Assembly (NCBI GenBank): GCA_030602245.1 | Contig: JAUWAC010000005.1 | Location: 1-64,000 of the forward strand | Direction of reading: 5' to 3' | Length of the DNA stretch: 64,000 nt | Origin: Marinobacterium sp. | GTDB lineage: Bacteria > Pseudomonadota > Gammaproteobacteria > Pseudomonadales > Balneatricaceae | In this document: piece by piece, positions 37,901 through 50,064 of the stretch | Layout: the number at the start of each line of letters is the position of its first letter | Numbering within the stretch: the first letter of the stretch is position 1 | Notes under the pieces: model-generated | What the model was told of the DNA's origin: nothing | What the model saw: only the letters and a program-made list of their open reading frames with translations | The model's database searches: none | Position numbers and translations under genes: made by a program

Positions 37901-38413
37901 CAGAAGCTGGCCGGGCTGGTGGTGGACCTGCGCATGAAGAAAACCAAAAAAGGCGACCCGCTCTGTTTCCTGACCCTGGATGATCGCAGTGCGCGCATGG
38001 AGGTCACGCTGTTCGGTGAAGCCTACGATGCCGCACGAAGTCTGATCAGCAAGGATGCGGTGCTGGTCGTCGAAGGCGAAGTCGCGCAGGACGACTACAA
38101 TGGCGGACTGAAGGTGCGCGGTAATCGGGTCTACAGTATTGCCGAGGCGCGCGCGCTCTATGCCAGTCATGTCGAGGTGTGCTGTCAGAGCAGCCAGATC
38201 CGCCCGCGCGTATTGAAGACGCTGGCGGATACGCTGGCCGGTGAAAAAGACACGGACAGCGGGCTGCCGGTGGTGTTGCGCTACCGGCGTGAGGATGCGG
38301 AAGGGCCGCTGCGTTTCGGTGATCATTGGCGGGTGCGCGCCAGTGACGAGTTGCTGATCGCGTTGAAAGAGCAGTTTGGCAACGACAGCGTGCGGTTGTG
38401 TTTCGACGCCTGA
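34913..38413 (+). CDS. dnaE: DNA polymerase III alpha subunit
   Basis: The replicative polymerase subunit, 1166 residues (E. coli 1160). It has an N-terminal PHP domain ([15 protein letters not shown]). The palm has catalytic Asp residues in [12 protein letters not shown] and [13 protein letters not shown], and a fingers region carries [19 protein letters not shown] helix-hairpin-helix region comes next, and an OB-fold lies near residues 1000-1080 ([17 protein letters not shown]). It lies between rnhB and accA. No beta-clamp motif was assigned by eye. Confidence 0.97.
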   Translation: MSAANFVHLRVHTEYSLFDGLVRIKELVKAAAENGMPAVGVTDQTNLFALVKFYKAALGAGVKPVCGVDLWVQNELDPEGEPFRLTLLVRNGQGYRNLMELVSRAYSEGQGIDPERALVKRDWIKEKAEGLIALSGARLGEVGRALLAESGQARAILDEWMAVFPGSFYLEIQRTGRSGDESLVHASVALSRESGCPLVATNEVMFIKADDFEAHEARVCINMSRTLDDPTRPRNYSDQQYFRNAAEMGELFADIPSALANSVEIARRCNIEIELGTYYLPRFPIPEGILMDDYFRYVSRQGLNERLEFLYDSSAPDFAEIRKPYDERLDFELDIIIQMGFPGYFLIVMDFIKWAKENGIPVGPGRGSGAGSLVAYALKITDLDPLEYDLLFERFLNPERVSMPDFDIDFCMDNRDQVIDYVAQKYGRDAVSQIITYGTMAAKAVVRDVARVQGKPFGLADRLSKLIPFEVGMTLAKAWEQEEQLREFVESSEEAQEIMEMAYKLEGVTRNVGKHAGGVVIAPTKLTDFAATYCDEEGHGLVTQFDKNDVEEAGLVKFDFLGLRTLTIIDWALDTINRLRRRNGEDELQIEAIDLEDPDTFKLLQSAQTTAVFQLESSGMKDLIRRLQPSRFEDIVALVALFRPGPLQSGMVDDFINRKHGRAPLAWPHPDYQLDSLQPVLEPTYGIILYQEQVMQIAQVMAGYTLGGADMLRRAMGKKKPEEMAKQRAIFLEGCANNGIDKDLAGNIFDLVEKFAGYGFNKSHSAAYALVSYQTAWLKAHYPAPFMAAVMSSDMQNTDKVVIFIEECRQMGLTVCLPNVNTGEYMFTVNDANEVVYGLGAIKGVGEGPVEAIVQARREGGPFTDLFDFCKRVGTKRLNKRVLEALVRCGALDSLGAHRAVLWEAIPAALKAADQEAQNQDAGMFDLFGEMEALEPSDPYENYRNAREWSDKERLQGEKETLGLYVTGHPIDEYEAELRHFVRKKLVEVQPARGQSQKLAGLVVDLRMKKTKKGDPLCFLTLDDRSARMEVTLFGEAYDAARSLISKDAVLVVEGEVAQDDYNGGLKVRGNRVYSIAEARALYASHVEVCCQSSQIRPRVLKTLADTLAGEKDTDSGLPVVLRYRREDAEGPLRFGDHWRVRASDELLIALKEQFGNDSVRLCFDA

Positions 38414-38529
38414 GCGCCAATCGGTGCAGGGTGGAGTCCGGCCCGCGCACCCGGTAGAATTGACCCTATTTTTGGCAGGCCGCCGCGCCTGCCCCAATCC
38501 ATTTTCACAAAGAGCAGAAGCAGACGCGC

Positions 38530-39489
38530 ATGAATCCTAACTATCTGGATTTCGAACAGCCGATCGCCGAGCTGGAAGCCAAAATCAACGAACTGCGCCT
38601 TGTCGGCGAAGACAACGCAGACCTGAACCTGTCCGACGAGATCGCTCGTCTGCAGGAGAAGAGCCGCAGTCTGACTCAGAGCATCTTTTCTGACCTGTCG
38701 GCGTGGCAGATCTCGCAGCTGGCCCGTCATCCGAAGCGTCCCTATACGCTCGATTACGTGCGCCATGCCTTCGAGGAGTTCGAAGAGATCCACGGTGACC
38801 GGCACTTCGCTGATGATCAGGCGCTGATCGGCGGTATCGCCCGTCTCGACGGCAAGCCGGTGATGATCGTCGGCCACCAGAAGGGGCGCGAGGTCAAGGA
38901 GAAGGTGAAGCGCAACTTCGGCATGCCGCGCCCGGAAGGGTATCGCAAGGCGCTGCGCATCATGGAGATGGCCGAGCGCTTCAAACTGCCGGTGCTGACC
39001 TTTATCGATACCCCGGGGGCCTACCCGGGCATCGATGCCGAGGAGCGTGGTCAGTCGGAAGCGATCGCCTACAACCTGGCCAAGATGTCGCAGCTGCGTA
39101 CACCGATCATCTCCACCGTCATCGGTGAGGGTGGTTCCGGTGGTGCACTGGCGATCGGTGTCTGTGATGAGCTGCTGATGCTGCAGTACAGCACCTACTC
39201 GGTGATCTCGCCGGAAGGGTGTGCATCGATCCTGTGGAAAAGCGCCGAGCGTGCTGCCGATGCCGCCAAGGCGATGGGGATCACCTCCGATCGCCTGCAC
39301 GAGCTGGGGCTGGTGGATCAGGTGATTCCGGAGCCGCTGGGCGGTGCACACCGTGATCCGGCTCTGATGGCGGCGAGTCTGCAACAGAAACTGATCGAAA
39401 CGCTCGATCGCCTTGAGCAGATGTCGATCGACGAACTGCTCGAGCGTCGCTATGCCCGCCTGATGGACTATGGCCGCTTCAGTGACTGA
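38530..39489 (+). CDS. accA: Acetyl-CoA carboxylase carboxyltransferase alpha subunit
   Basis: A 319-residue alpha subunit of the carboxyltransferase that transfers CO2 from biotin to acetyl-CoA. Motifs are [37 protein letters not shown] and [17 protein letters not shown], the last being the oxyanion-hole glycine stretch. The 116-base gap from dnaE contains a GC-rich hairpin (GGCAGG/CCTGCC, 38474-38493) and a possible TAGAAT -10 at 38455, neither firm. Confidence 0.96.
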   Translation: MNPNYLDFEQPIAELEAKINELRLVGEDNADLNLSDEIARLQEKSRSLTQSIFSDLSAWQISQLARHPKRPYTLDYVRHAFEEFEEIHGDRHFADDQALIGGIARLDGKPVMIVGHQKGREVKEKVKRNFGMPRPEGYRKALRIMEMAERFKLPVLTFIDTPGAYPGIDAEERGQSEAIAYNLAKMSQLRTPIISTVIGEGGSGGALAIGVCDELLMLQYSTYSVISPEGCASILWKSAERAADAAKAMGITSDRLHELGLVDQVIPEPLGGAHRDPALMAASLQQKLIETLDRLEQMSIDELLERRYARLMDYGRFSD

Positions 39490-39506
39490 CCGCTGCCAGC
39501 GTCGCC

Positions 39507-40817
39507 ATGGCTGACCTGCCACGGCTGCTGGCCGAACGGCTCAACCGCCTTCCCGATATCCGCCGCTGGGTGATCGCATTCAGCGGCGGTGTTGATTCCA
39601 GAGTGCTGCTTGAACTCTGCGCCCGTGGCCTGCCGCGGGATGCGTTGCTGGCCGTGCACGTCAATCACGCCCTGCAGCCGGACGCCGATACCTGGGCCGG
39701 GCAGTGTCAGGCGCAGTGCCGGTCGCTGGGCATCGCCTGTCGGGTACTCAAGGTCGATCCGGGCTCCGGTTCGGAGGCGGATCTGCGCCGTGCCCGCTAT
39801 GGCGCATTTCGTACCCTGCTTGAGCCCGGTGATTGTCTGCTGCTGGCGCATCATGCCGATGATCAGATTGAAACCTTCTTGCTGCGACTGATGCGCGGCG
39901 CGGGGCTGCGCGGTCTGGCTGGCATGCCGTCGCAGCGGGCGATCGGGCCGGCGCTGCTGTTCCGCCCGCTGCTGGATCGTACCCGGGAAGAGCTGGAGCA
40001 GTGGGCGCGACGCGAAGGGCTGGAGTGGATCGAAGATCCCAGCAATGCCGAGGCGCGCTATGAGCGTAACTGGTTACGCCACCGTATTATCGTGCCGCTG
40101 CGCGAACGCTGGCCGCAGCTGTCGCGGCGCCTGACCCGCACCACCGCGCAGCTGGCTGAGTCGGTGGCGTTGCTGGACGAGATTGCGCACAGTGATCTGG
40201 ATGCCTGTCAGCGCTGGCCGGAGCGACTGCCGCTGGCGGCACTGACAGCGATGTCGCCGCCGCGACAGCGTAATCTGCTGCGTTGCTGGGTGCAGCGCGA
40301 GAGCGGTCACTGGCTCGAGGCGGATGAGCTGGCGCGGCTTGAGCGGGAAGTGATCGGCGCCCGCGATGATGCAGTGCCGGCGTTGAGGGTGGGCGAGCGC
40401 TGGTTGCGCCGCTACCGTGGTGAACTCTACCTCGTGCCGGCGTCTCCGGTGCCGGGTGTCGGCGGCACGCTGGAGGTGGTCGAGGGTGTCGTGACGCTGG
40501 CGCAGGGGACGCTGACAATGCGGGCGGGCACTGAACCCGGGCTGGTGCCGGGACAACGACTGCAGCTGAAATACCGCCGCGGCGGCGAGCGGTTGCGCCC
40601 GCTCGGGCGAGGCGGTTCGGTGACACTCAAACAGCTGATGCAGGAGGCCGGTATACCCCCCTGGTGGCGCGCCGGATGGCCGCTGCTGTTCGACGGCGAT
40701 CGGCTGGTGGCCGTGCCCGGTATCTGCCTCTGCGAAGGGGCGGTCGAAGCGGGTGGAATCAGGCCGTTATGGCAGCCATTTGGTTTGTCTGAACCCCGGG
40801 GCTTTGGTAGACTGTAG
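39507..40817 (+). CDS. tilS: tRNA(Ile)-lysidine synthase
   Basis: A 436-residue enzyme converting C34 of tRNA-Ile(CAU) to lysidine so that it reads AUA. The PP-loop SGGVDS is at residues 26-31, followed by LAHHADDQIETFLLRLMRG. The substrate-recognition domain comes next, and the C-terminal TilS domain has LKYRRGGERLRPLGRGG. It is 17 bases after accA and probably cotranscribed. Confidence 0.95.
   Translation: MADLPRLLAERLNRLPDIRRWVIAFSGGVDSRVLLELCARGLPRDALLAVHVNHALQPDADTWAGQCQAQCRSLGIACRVLKVDPGSGSEADLRRARYGAFRTLLEPGDCLLLAHHADDQIETFLLRLMRGAGLRGLAGMPSQRAIGPALLFRPLLDRTREELEQWARREGLEWIEDPSNAEARYERNWLRHRIIVPLRERWPQLSRRLTRTTAQLAESVALLDEIAHSDLDACQRWPERLPLAALTAMSPPRQRNLLRCWVQRESGHWLEADELARLEREVIGARDDAVPALRVGERWLRRYRGELYLVPASPVPGVGGTLEVVEGVVTLAQGTLTMRAGTEPGLVPGQRLQLKYRRGGERLRPLGRGGSVTLKQLMQEAGIPPWWRAGWPLLFDGDRLVAVPGICLCEGAVEAGGIRPLWQPFGLSEPRGFGRL
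40785..40813 (+). promoter_or_regulatory. Candidate sigma-70 promoter for pyrG-eno
   Basis: TTGTCT (40785-40790) and TAGACT (40808-40813) with a 17-base spacer, each 4 of 6 to consensus, overlapping the end of tilS. Transcription would begin just before the 51-base tilS/pyrG gap. Confidence 0.45.
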
Positions 40818-42506
<1,689 letters not shown>

Positions 42507-42517
42507 GTATCTGATAA

Positions 42518-43828
<1,311 letters not shown>

Positions 43829-43843
43829 CAGCTCATGGCAATG

Positions 43844-43868
43844 AAAGGGGCCTGAGCGCCCCTTTTTT
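43844..43868 (+). terminator. Intrinsic terminator after eno
   Basis: AAAGGGGC (43844-43851) pairs with GCCCCTTT (43858-43865) around a 6-base loop and runs into six T residues (43863-43868). It is 15 bases after the eno stop. Confidence 0.9.
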
Positions 43869-43875
43869 ATGTACA

Positions 43876-43936
43876 GGACGTACGGTATCCCGCGAGCGCA
43901 TGGATGCGCAGGAGCGGGACATGCCCGGGACGTACG
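43876..43936. repeat. Compound inverted repeat between eno and ftsB
   Basis: A 61-base nested palindrome lies between the eno terminator and ftsB. The core GCGCAT (43896) pairs with ATGCGC (43904), the next layer TCCCGC (43888) with GCGGGA (43914). The outer arms both contain GGACGTACG (43876 and 43928), whose CGTACG is self-complementary. Asymmetric bulges separate the layers. It could be an RNA structure in the ftsB leader, a protein-binding palindrome or a dispersed repeat unit. No T-run follows, so it is not an ordinary terminator. Confidence 0.6.
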
Positions 43937-43959
43937 CCATCTGAATTGATGAGGCTTTT

Positions 43960-44256
43960 GTGTATCGCTGGTTGCTGCTGACACTGCTGCTGATGCTGGC
44001 CGGACTCCAGTACCGCCTCTGGTTCGGAGAGGCCAACCTACGCGAGGTCTGGCTGCTTGAAGAGCAGATTGAGCAGCAGCGGATCGAAAACGCACGCCTG
44101 ATCGAACGCAATAAGCGGCTCGAAGCGGAGGTGCGCGATCTGAAACAGGGCCTCGCTGCCCTTGAAGAACGCGCGCGCAGCGAGATGGGCATGGTGCAGG
44201 AGGGCGAAACCTTCTTCCAGCTGATCGAGCCTGAACAGGAGACACGACAGCGTTGA
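43960..44256 (+). CDS. ftsB: Cell division protein FtsB
   Basis: A 98-residue bitopic divisome protein. It has a short cytoplasmic start, one membrane segment (WLLLTLLLMLAGLQYRLWFG), then a periplasmic coiled coil (about residues 30-72) and the conserved ARSEMGMVQEGETFFQ tail. FtsB forms the FtsQBL complex. GTG 43960 follows GAGG at suitable spacing. The TGA overlaps truD, so ispD and ispF, usually next, are missing. Confidence 0.93.
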   Translation: MYRWLLLTLLLMLAGLQYRLWFGEANLREVWLLEEQIEQQRIENARLIERNKRLEAEVRDLKQGLAALEERARSEMGMVQEGETFFQLIEPEQETRQR

Positions 44257-45308
44257 GCAACCTTGTCCATGAGCCAGTCTGGCTGCACGGCAAACCTTCG
44301 GTCGAAGCCCTGCTGAGGGCGGAGCCGGAGGATTTTCGCGTTACCGAAAATCTCGGCTTTGAGCCCGACGGGGAGGGCGAACACCAGTTTCTCTATATCC
44401 GTAAGCGCGGCGAAAACACCGACTGGGTGGCACGTCAGCTGGCCCACTTCTGTCAGGTCAGCCCGCGCGATGTGAGTTATGCCGGCAAGAAGGATCGCCA
44501 CGCCGTCACCGAGCAGTGGTTCAGCGTGCATCTGCCGGGCCACCGACGCAATCTCAACTGGCAGCTGTTCGGCGGTGATAGCATCGAGGTGCTGCGCGCC
44601 GAGCGGCACTCACGCAAGCTGCGTCTGGGCGCTCTCGCGGGCAACCGTTTTGAGCTGCGCCTGAAACAGGTCAGCGACGGCGCAGAGCTGCAGGCCCGCT
44701 TTGCGCGACTCGCTGCCGGCGTGCCGAATTACTTTGGCGAGCAGCGTTTTGGCCATCATTTTGGCAATATCGAGAAAGGGATCGCCCTGCTTGAAGGGCG
44801 CCTGAAAGAGCGCCAGCGGCACAAGAAAGGGCTCTACATCTCCGCCGTGCGCTCGTGGCTGTTCAACGAGCTGCTGTCGCGCCGGATCGAGAGCGGGTAC
44901 TGGGATCGCCTGCTCGAAGGTGACGTGTTGATGATCAATGGTCGTCAGAGCTGTTTCCGCTATGATGGCGATCCGACCGTGGCGCAGCGGCTGGCAGCCG
45001 GTGAGCTGAATCTGACCGGCCCGCTTTGGGGCAGTGGCGAGCTGATGACCGACGCGCAGGCGCAGGCGTTTGAACGGGATGCGCTCGCGCCCCATCAGGC
45101 GGTGTGCCAGCGTCTGGAGGCGATCGGGCTGAAGCAGGAGCGTCGCGCGTTGCGGCTGATACCCGGAGCGCTTGCGATCGAACGAGAGAGTGACCGACAA
45201 TGGCGGCTGATGTTTGATCTGCCGGCCGGTGCATTTGCCACCAGTGTGTTGCGCGAGCTGTGTTGCTGGCGCCTGCCCGCTGCCGACGGTCGACCGGAAC
45301 AAGAGTAA
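44253..45308 (+). CDS. truD: tRNA pseudouridine(13) synthase TruD
   Basis: A 351-residue pseudouridine synthase acting on U13 of tRNA-Glu. The catalytic Asp is in [14 protein letters not shown] near residue 80. Other family motifs are [17 protein letters not shown] and the TRUD insertion domain in the middle (residues about 155-300). The frame begins at TTG 44253, overlapping the ftsB stop (TTGA). No strong ribosome-binding site is visible, so coupling to ftsB translation is likely. Confidence 0.93.
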   Translation: MSNLVHEPVWLHGKPSVEALLRAEPEDFRVTENLGFEPDGEGEHQFLYIRKRGENTDWVARQLAHFCQVSPRDVSYAGKKDRHAVTEQWFSVHLPGHRRNLNWQLFGGDSIEVLRAERHSRKLRLGALAGNRFELRLKQVSDGAELQARFARLAAGVPNYFGEQRFGHHFGNIEKGIALLEGRLKERQRHKKGLYISAVRSWLFNELLSRRIESGYWDRLLEGDVLMINGRQSCFRYDGDPTVAQRLAAGELNLTGPLWGSGELMTDAQAQAFERDALAPHQAVCQRLEAIGLKQERRALRLIPGALAIERESDRQWRLMFDLPAGAFATSVLRELCCWRLPAADGRPEQE

Positions 45309-45378
45309 AGGGGCGCAGAATCAGGATGCTGCCGGCCCCATGAGGCCAACAGGGCCTCGACGGAGTTTGTCCCACCCG

Positions 45379-46137
45379 ATGAATATACTGATTTCAAACG
45401 ATGACGGCGTGTTCGCGCCGGGGCTTGCGGCAGTGGCTGGCGCGCTGGCACAGGACGCGCGCTCGGTGTGCGTCGTGGCGCCGGATCGTAACCGCAGTGG
45501 CGCGAGCAACTCCCTGACCCTCGATCGCCCGCTTGAGGCGTACACCCATGAATCGGGGTTCATCAGTCTCAACGGCACGCCGACCGACTGCGTCCACCTG
45601 GGCGTATCGGGGCTGTTCAGTGACAATGTTCAGCCGGATCTGGTCGTTTCCGGTATCAATGCCGGCGCCAACCTTGGCTGCGACGTGCTCTACTCGGGAA
45701 CGGTCGCAGCGGCGATGGAGGGGCGGAACTGCCGTCTGCCGCCGATCGCGGTGTCGCTGTGCAGTTTCCATCCGCAGCATTACGACACCGCTGCGGAGAT
45801 CGTCAGGGTGCTGGTGAGTCGACTCGAGTCGCTGGTGGTCGCGCCGCGCACGGTCCTTAACGTCAATGTGCCGGACCTGCCGCTGGAGCAGATCAAGGGC
45901 ATCCACGTGACACGCCTTGGGCACCGGCTGGCGGGTGAGCCGCCGGTCGAGGTGCAGGACCCGCGAGGTCGCACACGTTACTGGATCGCCGGCACCGGCG
46001 ATGCCGCCGACGCCGATCCGGGAACCGACTTTTACGCCGTGGAGGCGGGCTATGTATCGATTACGCCGTTGCAGATCGACATGACCCACTACACCGGCAT
46101 GGATAATCTGGGGCTCTGGCTGGAGGAGCTGAATTGA
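45379..46137 (+). CDS. surE: 5'/3'-nucleotidase SurE
   Basis: A 252-residue survival protein with nucleoside monophosphate phosphatase activity. It starts [16 protein letters not shown] with the metal-binding NDDG, and [15 protein letters not shown] and [20 protein letters not shown] complete the site. The frame runs back to 45214 inside truD, but ATG 45379 is the family start. Its stop overlaps the pcm TTG start. Confidence 0.96.
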   Translation: MNILISNDDGVFAPGLAAVAGALAQDARSVCVVAPDRNRSGASNSLTLDRPLEAYTHESGFISLNGTPTDCVHLGVSGLFSDNVQPDLVVSGINAGANLGCDVLYSGTVAAAMEGRNCRLPPIAVSLCSFHPQHYDTAAEIVRVLVSRLESLVVAPRTVLNVNVPDLPLEQIKGIHVTRLGHRLAGEPPVEVQDPRGRTRYWIAGTGDAADADPGTDFYAVEAGYVSITPLQIDMTHYTGMDNLGLWLEELN

Positions 46138-46802
46138 TAGACGTACAGTTTCAGGGCATCGGCATGACGTCCAGGCGCACGCGGGATCGTCTCGTCACCC
46201 GCCTGCGTGAACAGGGGATCAGCAACGAGAAGGTGCTTGCTGCCCTGCGTGATACCCCCCGCCATATTTTTATCGACGAAGCACTGTCCCATCGCGCCTA
46301 TGAGGACTCGTCGCTGCCGATCGGATTCAATCAAACCATCTCGCAACCCTACATCGTTGCGCGCATGACCGAGCTGCTGCTGGAAGACGGGCCGCGTGAG
46401 AATGTGCTCGAAATCGGGACCGGCTCCGGCTATCAGACCGCCATTCTGGCCCAGCTGGTGGGGCAGGTATTCAGCGTCGAGCGGATCCGCAACCTGCAGG
46501 AGAAGGCGCGCAAGCGGCTGCAGCAGCTGAAGCTGCGCAACGTCATGTTCCGCCACACCGATGGCGGGATGGGATGGCCCGACAAGGGGCCGTTCGATGG
46601 CATCATGGTCACAGCCGCGCCCGAACAGGTGCCGGAGGAGCTGCTGGCCCAGCTGGCGATTGGTGGTGTGATGGTGATCCCGGTCGGGGATGGCGGGCAT
46701 CAGGTGCTGCAGCGTATCCGTCGCCTGAGCGAGGACGAGTACCAGACCGAAACACTGGATCCGGTGCGTTTCGTGCCGCTGTTGCCGGGGACTGTTCGTT
46801 GA
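46134..46802 (+). CDS. pcm: Protein-L-isoaspartate O-methyltransferase
   Basis: A 222-residue SAM-dependent repair enzyme for isoaspartyl residues. The SAM motif is [16 protein letters not shown], with an N-terminal [20 protein letters not shown] substrate region. TTG 46134 overlaps the surE stop (TTGA) and has GGAGGAG 5 bases upstream, so it is preferred; ATG 46164 is a shorter alternative. It acts on aged cytosolic proteins, fitting its place next to surE and rpoS in the stationary-phase cluster. Confidence 0.94.
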   Translation: MIDVQFQGIGMTSRRTRDRLVTRLREQGISNEKVLAALRDTPRHIFIDEALSHRAYEDSSLPIGFNQTISQPYIVARMTELLLEDGPRENVLEIGTGSGYQTAILAQLVGQVFSVERIRNLQEKARKRLQQLKLRNVMFRHTDGGMGWPDKGPFDGIMVTAAPEQVPEELLAQLAIGGVMVIPVGDGGHQVLQRIRRLSEDEYQTETLDPVRFVPLLPGTVR

Positions 46803-46819
46803 GCCGGGAGTTGAACAGG

Positions 46820-47740
46820 GTGCGAAACCTGAAGGAAAACCTGCTGCTGGCCGGCAAGGGCATGATGATGGGCGCCGCCGATGCGGTGCCCGGTGTGTCC
46901 GGCGGGACCATCGCCTTTATCACCGGCATCTATGAAGAGCTGATCGAGACACTGCGCCGTTTTGATATCAGGGCGCTACGGCTGCTGTTCAGCGAGGGAC
47001 CGCGGGCCTGCTGGCAGTACGTCAACGGCAGCTTTCTGCTGGTACTGCTGGCCGGCATCGGCCTGAGCCTCGTCACCGTCGCGCACGCGGTACTCTACCT
47101 GCTGGAGCATCAGCCGGTATTGTTGTGGTCGTTTTTCTTCGGCCTGATCCTGGCATCGGTCTGGAGTCTGGTGCGTCACGTCAAGGGCTGGGATCTGGGG
47201 ACATCGCTGGTGTTTTTTGCCGGCGCGTTGCTGGCCTACATGATCACGTCGATGGTACCGGGTGCCGTGACCGCCACGCCGCTGACCGTGTTCGGGGCCG
47301 GCATGGTCGCGATCTGCGCGATGATCCTGCCCGGTATATCCGGCAGCTTCATCCTGCTGCTGATGGGGCTGTACGCACCGATTCTGAACGCGATCAAACA
47401 GTTCGAGTTCGTTACGCTGGGCGTGTTCGGTGCCGGTTGCGCGATCGGGCTGATCAGTTTCTCACACCTGCTGAGCTGGGCGTTTCATCACCAGCGCAGG
47501 GTCATACTGGCACTGCTGGGCGGTTTTCTGCTGGGCTCGCTGAACAAGGTGTGGCCATGGAAGTACACGCTCTCCTACACGCTGGACCGGCATGGCGACG
47601 CTGTGCCGCTGGTGCAGCGCAACGTGCTGCCGGATGTTTTTGTCGAGCTGACCGGTCAGTCGGCTTGGCTCACCCCGTCACTGGCGTTGATGGCGGTCGG
47701 TATGGTACTGGTTCTGGTACTGGACCGACATAACCGCTAG
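46820..47740 (+). CDS. popT: DUF368 undecaprenyl-phosphate translocase (PopT family)
   Basis: A 306-residue polytopic inner-membrane protein with about eight to nine hydrophobic segments and two DUF368 repeats marked by MMGAADAVPGVSGGTIAFIT and CAMILPGISGSFILLLMG. DUF368 proteins (PopT) are one of two conserved families shown to recycle undecaprenyl phosphate across the membrane. In Vibrio cholerae this matters most at alkaline pH with sodium. I take GTG 46820 as start because GGGAG lies 9 bases upstream; in-frame TTG codons at 46799 and 46811 are alternatives. It lies between pcm and nlpD, which are adjacent in many relatives. Confidence 0.87.
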   Translation: MRNLKENLLLAGKGMMMGAADAVPGVSGGTIAFITGIYEELIETLRRFDIRALRLLFSEGPRACWQYVNGSFLLVLLAGIGLSLVTVAHAVLYLLEHQPVLLWSFFFGLILASVWSLVRHVKGWDLGTSLVFFAGALLAYMITSMVPGAVTATPLTVFGAGMVAICAMILPGISGSFILLLMGLYAPILNAIKQFEFVTLGVFGAGCAIGLISFSHLLSWAFHHQRRVILALLGGFLLGSLNKVWPWKYTLSYTLDRHGDAVPLVQRNVLPDVFVELTGQSAWLTPSLALMAVGMVLVLVLDRHNR

Positions 47741-47758
47741 GGGTAAGGAGTGCACGGC

Positions 47759-48529
47759 TTGAGGAGCAGACTGCGCAGGTTGGCTGTCATACTCGTGGCG
47801 TGCACTCTGGCGGCCTGCTCGGGAGGCTATGCCCCGGTCAGCGAACAGTCGCTGGGCGGGCGTGCCGAGGGACCGGTGCCCGCGACCTACAAGGTGCGCC
47901 GTGGCGACACGCTGTATTCCATCGCCTGGCGCTACGGCATGGACTTTCGAACCCTTGCCCGGCTCAACGGTATCGACAGCCGCTATCTTATCTATCCCGG
48001 TCAGACGCTGCGCCTCAAAGGCTCCCCCCGGACGGTCACGACAGCGAGCACCGGAACCAAATCCGCGACTTCCTCTCCAACCAAACATGAGCGCGCTTCA
48101 ACAACGCGAAGCGAACGCTCGGCCTCAGCCTCGTCTGAGGTGGCCCCGTCCGGGCCGATAAAGTGGTCGTGGCCGGCCTCAGGGCCGCTGATTGGCCGCT
48201 TTTCGGGCGGCAGTAACCCGAACAAGGGGATCGATCTGGCGGGCCAGGTCGGTGATCCGGTGTTCGCGGCCGCGTCCGGGCGAGTGGTCTATGCAGGCAG
48301 CGGTCTTCTCGGTTACGGTAATCTCGTGATTGTTAACCACAACCGACAATACTTGAGCGCATATGCGCATAACAGTCGCATCTTCGTGAAGGAAAGTGAT
48401 AGTGTGAAAGCCGGCGACAAAATCGCCGAGATCGGAAGTACTGGGGCCAGCCGTCCGATGCTGCATTTTGAAATCAGACGTGATGGCAAGCCCGTCGATC
48501 CGCTGAAGTATTTACCCAAAAAACAATAA
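47759..48529 (+). CDS. nlpD: Murein hydrolase activator lipoprotein NlpD
   Basis: A 256-residue outer-membrane lipoprotein with lipobox TLAAC. A LysM domain (YKVRRGDTLYSIAWRYGMDF, about 40-85) is followed by a serine/threonine-rich linker and a C-terminal LytM/M23 domain. The catalytic zinc site is degenerate: NKGIDLAG has Asn in place of the usual His, and the HxH becomes YAHN, while LHFE is kept. NlpD proteins therefore activate amidases rather than cut peptidoglycan. TTG 47759 is chosen because AAGGAG at 47745-47750 is 8 bases away; GTG 47750 overlaps that site. The rpoS promoter may lie inside this gene. Confidence 0.92.
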   Translation: MRSRLRRLAVILVACTLAACSGGYAPVSEQSLGGRAEGPVPATYKVRRGDTLYSIAWRYGMDFRTLARLNGIDSRYLIYPGQTLRLKGSPRTVTTASTGTKSATSSPTKHERASTTRSERSASASSEVAPSGPIKWSWPASGPLIGRFSGGSNPNKGIDLAGQVGDPVFAAASGRVVYAGSGLLGYGNLVIVNHNRQYLSAYAHNSRIFVKESDSVKAGDKIAEIGSTGASRPMLHFEIRRDGKPVDPLKYLPKKQ

Positions 48530-48569
48530 AAACCAGAGAGCGTAAGCAAGCACGCATGGGGGTAAGCAG

Positions 48570-49595
48570 ATGGAAACCGTTGGCAACAAGGGCTATGAGA
48601 CGATGAATCCGGGGCGGGAGAGCGAAGACGAGGAAATGGAGCTCGATGCCGCTGAGGAATCCGACAAGGATGACTCCGATGATACGGGCGAGGAACTGCC
48701 GGAATTCATCAACAGCGGTCGCGGACGTGGCAGCATGGCCCACAAGGATCTGGTCAATGCCAAAACGCTGGATGCGACTCAGCTTTATCTCAACGAAATC
48801 GGCTTCTCGCCGCTGCTGACGGCGGAGGAAGAGGTCTATTTCTCGCGGCTGGCGCTGAAGGGCGATGAGGCGGCGCGCAAGCGGATGATCGAGAGCAACC
48901 TGCGCCTGGTGGTCAAGATCGCACGCCGCTACATCAATCGGGGGCTGTCGCTGCTGGATCTGATCGAGGAGGGTAACCTGGGTCTGATTCGGGCGGTCGA
49001 GAAGTTCGACCCCGAGCGTGGTTTCCGCTTTTCCACCTATGCCACCTGGTGGATTCGTCAGACCATCGAGCGTGCGATCATGAACCAGACGCGCACGATC
49101 CGCCTGCCGATCCATGTCGTCAAGGAACTCAACGTCTACCTGCGTGCCTCGCGGGAGCTGGCACAGAAGCTGGATCACGAACCCTCGGCGGAGGAGATCG
49201 CTCAGGTGGTCGACAAGCCGGTGGAAGACGTGGAACGGATGCTCGGTCTCAACGAGCGCATCGGCTCTGTGGATATGCCGGTGGGCGGCGGTAATGACAA
49301 GTCACTGCTCGATACCATCGCCGATCAGGATACGGTGGACCCCGAAACGCTGCTGCAGAACACCAACATCAGCGGTAACCTGAACAAGTGGCTCGACATG
49401 CTGCCGGAGAAACACGCCGATGTGCTGTCGCGCCGCTTTGGTCTGCGTGGGCATGAGATGTCGACGCTGGAGCAGGTGGGCAAGGAGATCGGTCTGACCC
49501 GCGAGCGCGTGCGTCAGATTCAGGTCGAGGCACTGCGCAAGCTGCGTGAGATCGTCGAGAAGAACGGTCTCAGTGGCGAAGACCTGCTGCAGTGA
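48570..49595 (+). CDS. rpoS: RNA polymerase sigma factor RpoS
   Basis: The stationary-phase and general-stress sigma factor, 341 residues. An acidic N-terminal region 1.1 (residues about 10-55) is followed by [20 protein letters not shown] (region 1.2), [20 protein letters not shown] and [20 protein letters not shown] (region 2), region 3 ([20 protein letters not shown]) and the region 4 helix-turn-helix ([20 protein letters not shown]). The start at ATG 48570 is the earliest; a second ATG at 48603 is possible. nlpD lies 40 bases upstream as in most gammaproteobacteria. Confidence 0.96.
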   Translation: METVGNKGYETMNPGRESEDEEMELDAAEESDKDDSDDTGEELPEFINSGRGRGSMAHKDLVNAKTLDATQLYLNEIGFSPLLTAEEEVYFSRLALKGDEAARKRMIESNLRLVVKIARRYINRGLSLLDLIEEGNLGLIRAVEKFDPERGFRFSTYATWWIRQTIERAIMNQTRTIRLPIHVVKELNVYLRASRELAQKLDHEPSAEEIAQVVDKPVEDVERMLGLNERIGSVDMPVGGGNDKSLLDTIADQDTVDPETLLQNTNISGNLNKWLDMLPEKHADVLSRRFGLRGHEMSTLEQVGKEIGLTRERVRQIQVEALRKLREIVEKNGLSGEDLLQ

Positions 49596-49610
49596 GCGGG
49601 CAGCCGATGT

Positions 49611-49638
49611 GAAAACGGGGCCTTCGGGCCCCGTTTTC
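49611..49638. terminator. Bidirectional intrinsic terminator between rpoS and fdxA
   Basis: GAAAACGGGGCC (49611-49622) pairs perfectly with GGCCCCGTTTTC (49627-49638) around a TTCG tetraloop. The A-run and T-run flanks let it work for rpoS on the plus strand and fdxA on the minus strand. Confidence 0.92.
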
Positions 49639-49666
49639 GTGTGGTGGTGCGGCAGCAGTTGCCGGG

Positions 49667-49990
49667 TCAGCGCTCGAGGTATTTGATCTTGCCCTCGACA
49701 CCGTTCCACTCCTCCGCATCCGGCAGCGGCGCCTTGCGCGCGCTGATATTGGGCCAGACTTCAGCGAGCTCCGCGTTGAGCTCGACAAACGGCTGGTCTT
49801 CGTCCTTCAGATCATCCTCTGACAGAATCGCCTCGGCGGGACACTCCGGCTCGCACAGACCGCAATCGATGCACTCGTCCGGATGGATGACGAGAAAGTT
49901 CGGTCCTTCGTAGAAACAGTCCACCGGGCAGACATCGACACAGTCGGTGTACTTGCAGCGGATGCAGTTCTCGGTCACCACATAGGTCAT
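49667..49990 (-). CDS. fdxA: 7Fe ferredoxin FdxA
   Basis: A 107-residue ferredoxin with [3Fe-4S] and [4Fe-4S] ligands: [19 protein letters not shown] near residues 8-25 and [14 protein letters not shown] at about 38-51. An acidic C-terminal tail follows. It is a cytosolic electron carrier with no partner visible here. It lies between rpoS (convergent) and mutS (upstream, same strand), as in pseudomonads. Confidence 0.95.
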   Translation of the reverse strand: MTYVVTENCIRCKYTDCVDVCPVDCFYEGPNFLVIHPDECIDCGLCEPECPAEAILSEDDLKDEDQPFVELNAELAEVWPNISARKAPLPDAEEWNGVEGKIKYLER

Positions 49991-50064
49991 CGCTCAGGCT
50001 CCCCGTTACCTCGGATTCGAGGGCAGTATAGTCAGGGATTCGTGCACTGCGCTAACGCGACGCA

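Noticed and set aside
38474-38493. GGCAGG/CCTGCC hairpin before accA as a dnaE terminator
   Set aside because: The T-run lies before the stem rather than after it on the plus strand, and none follows on the minus strand.
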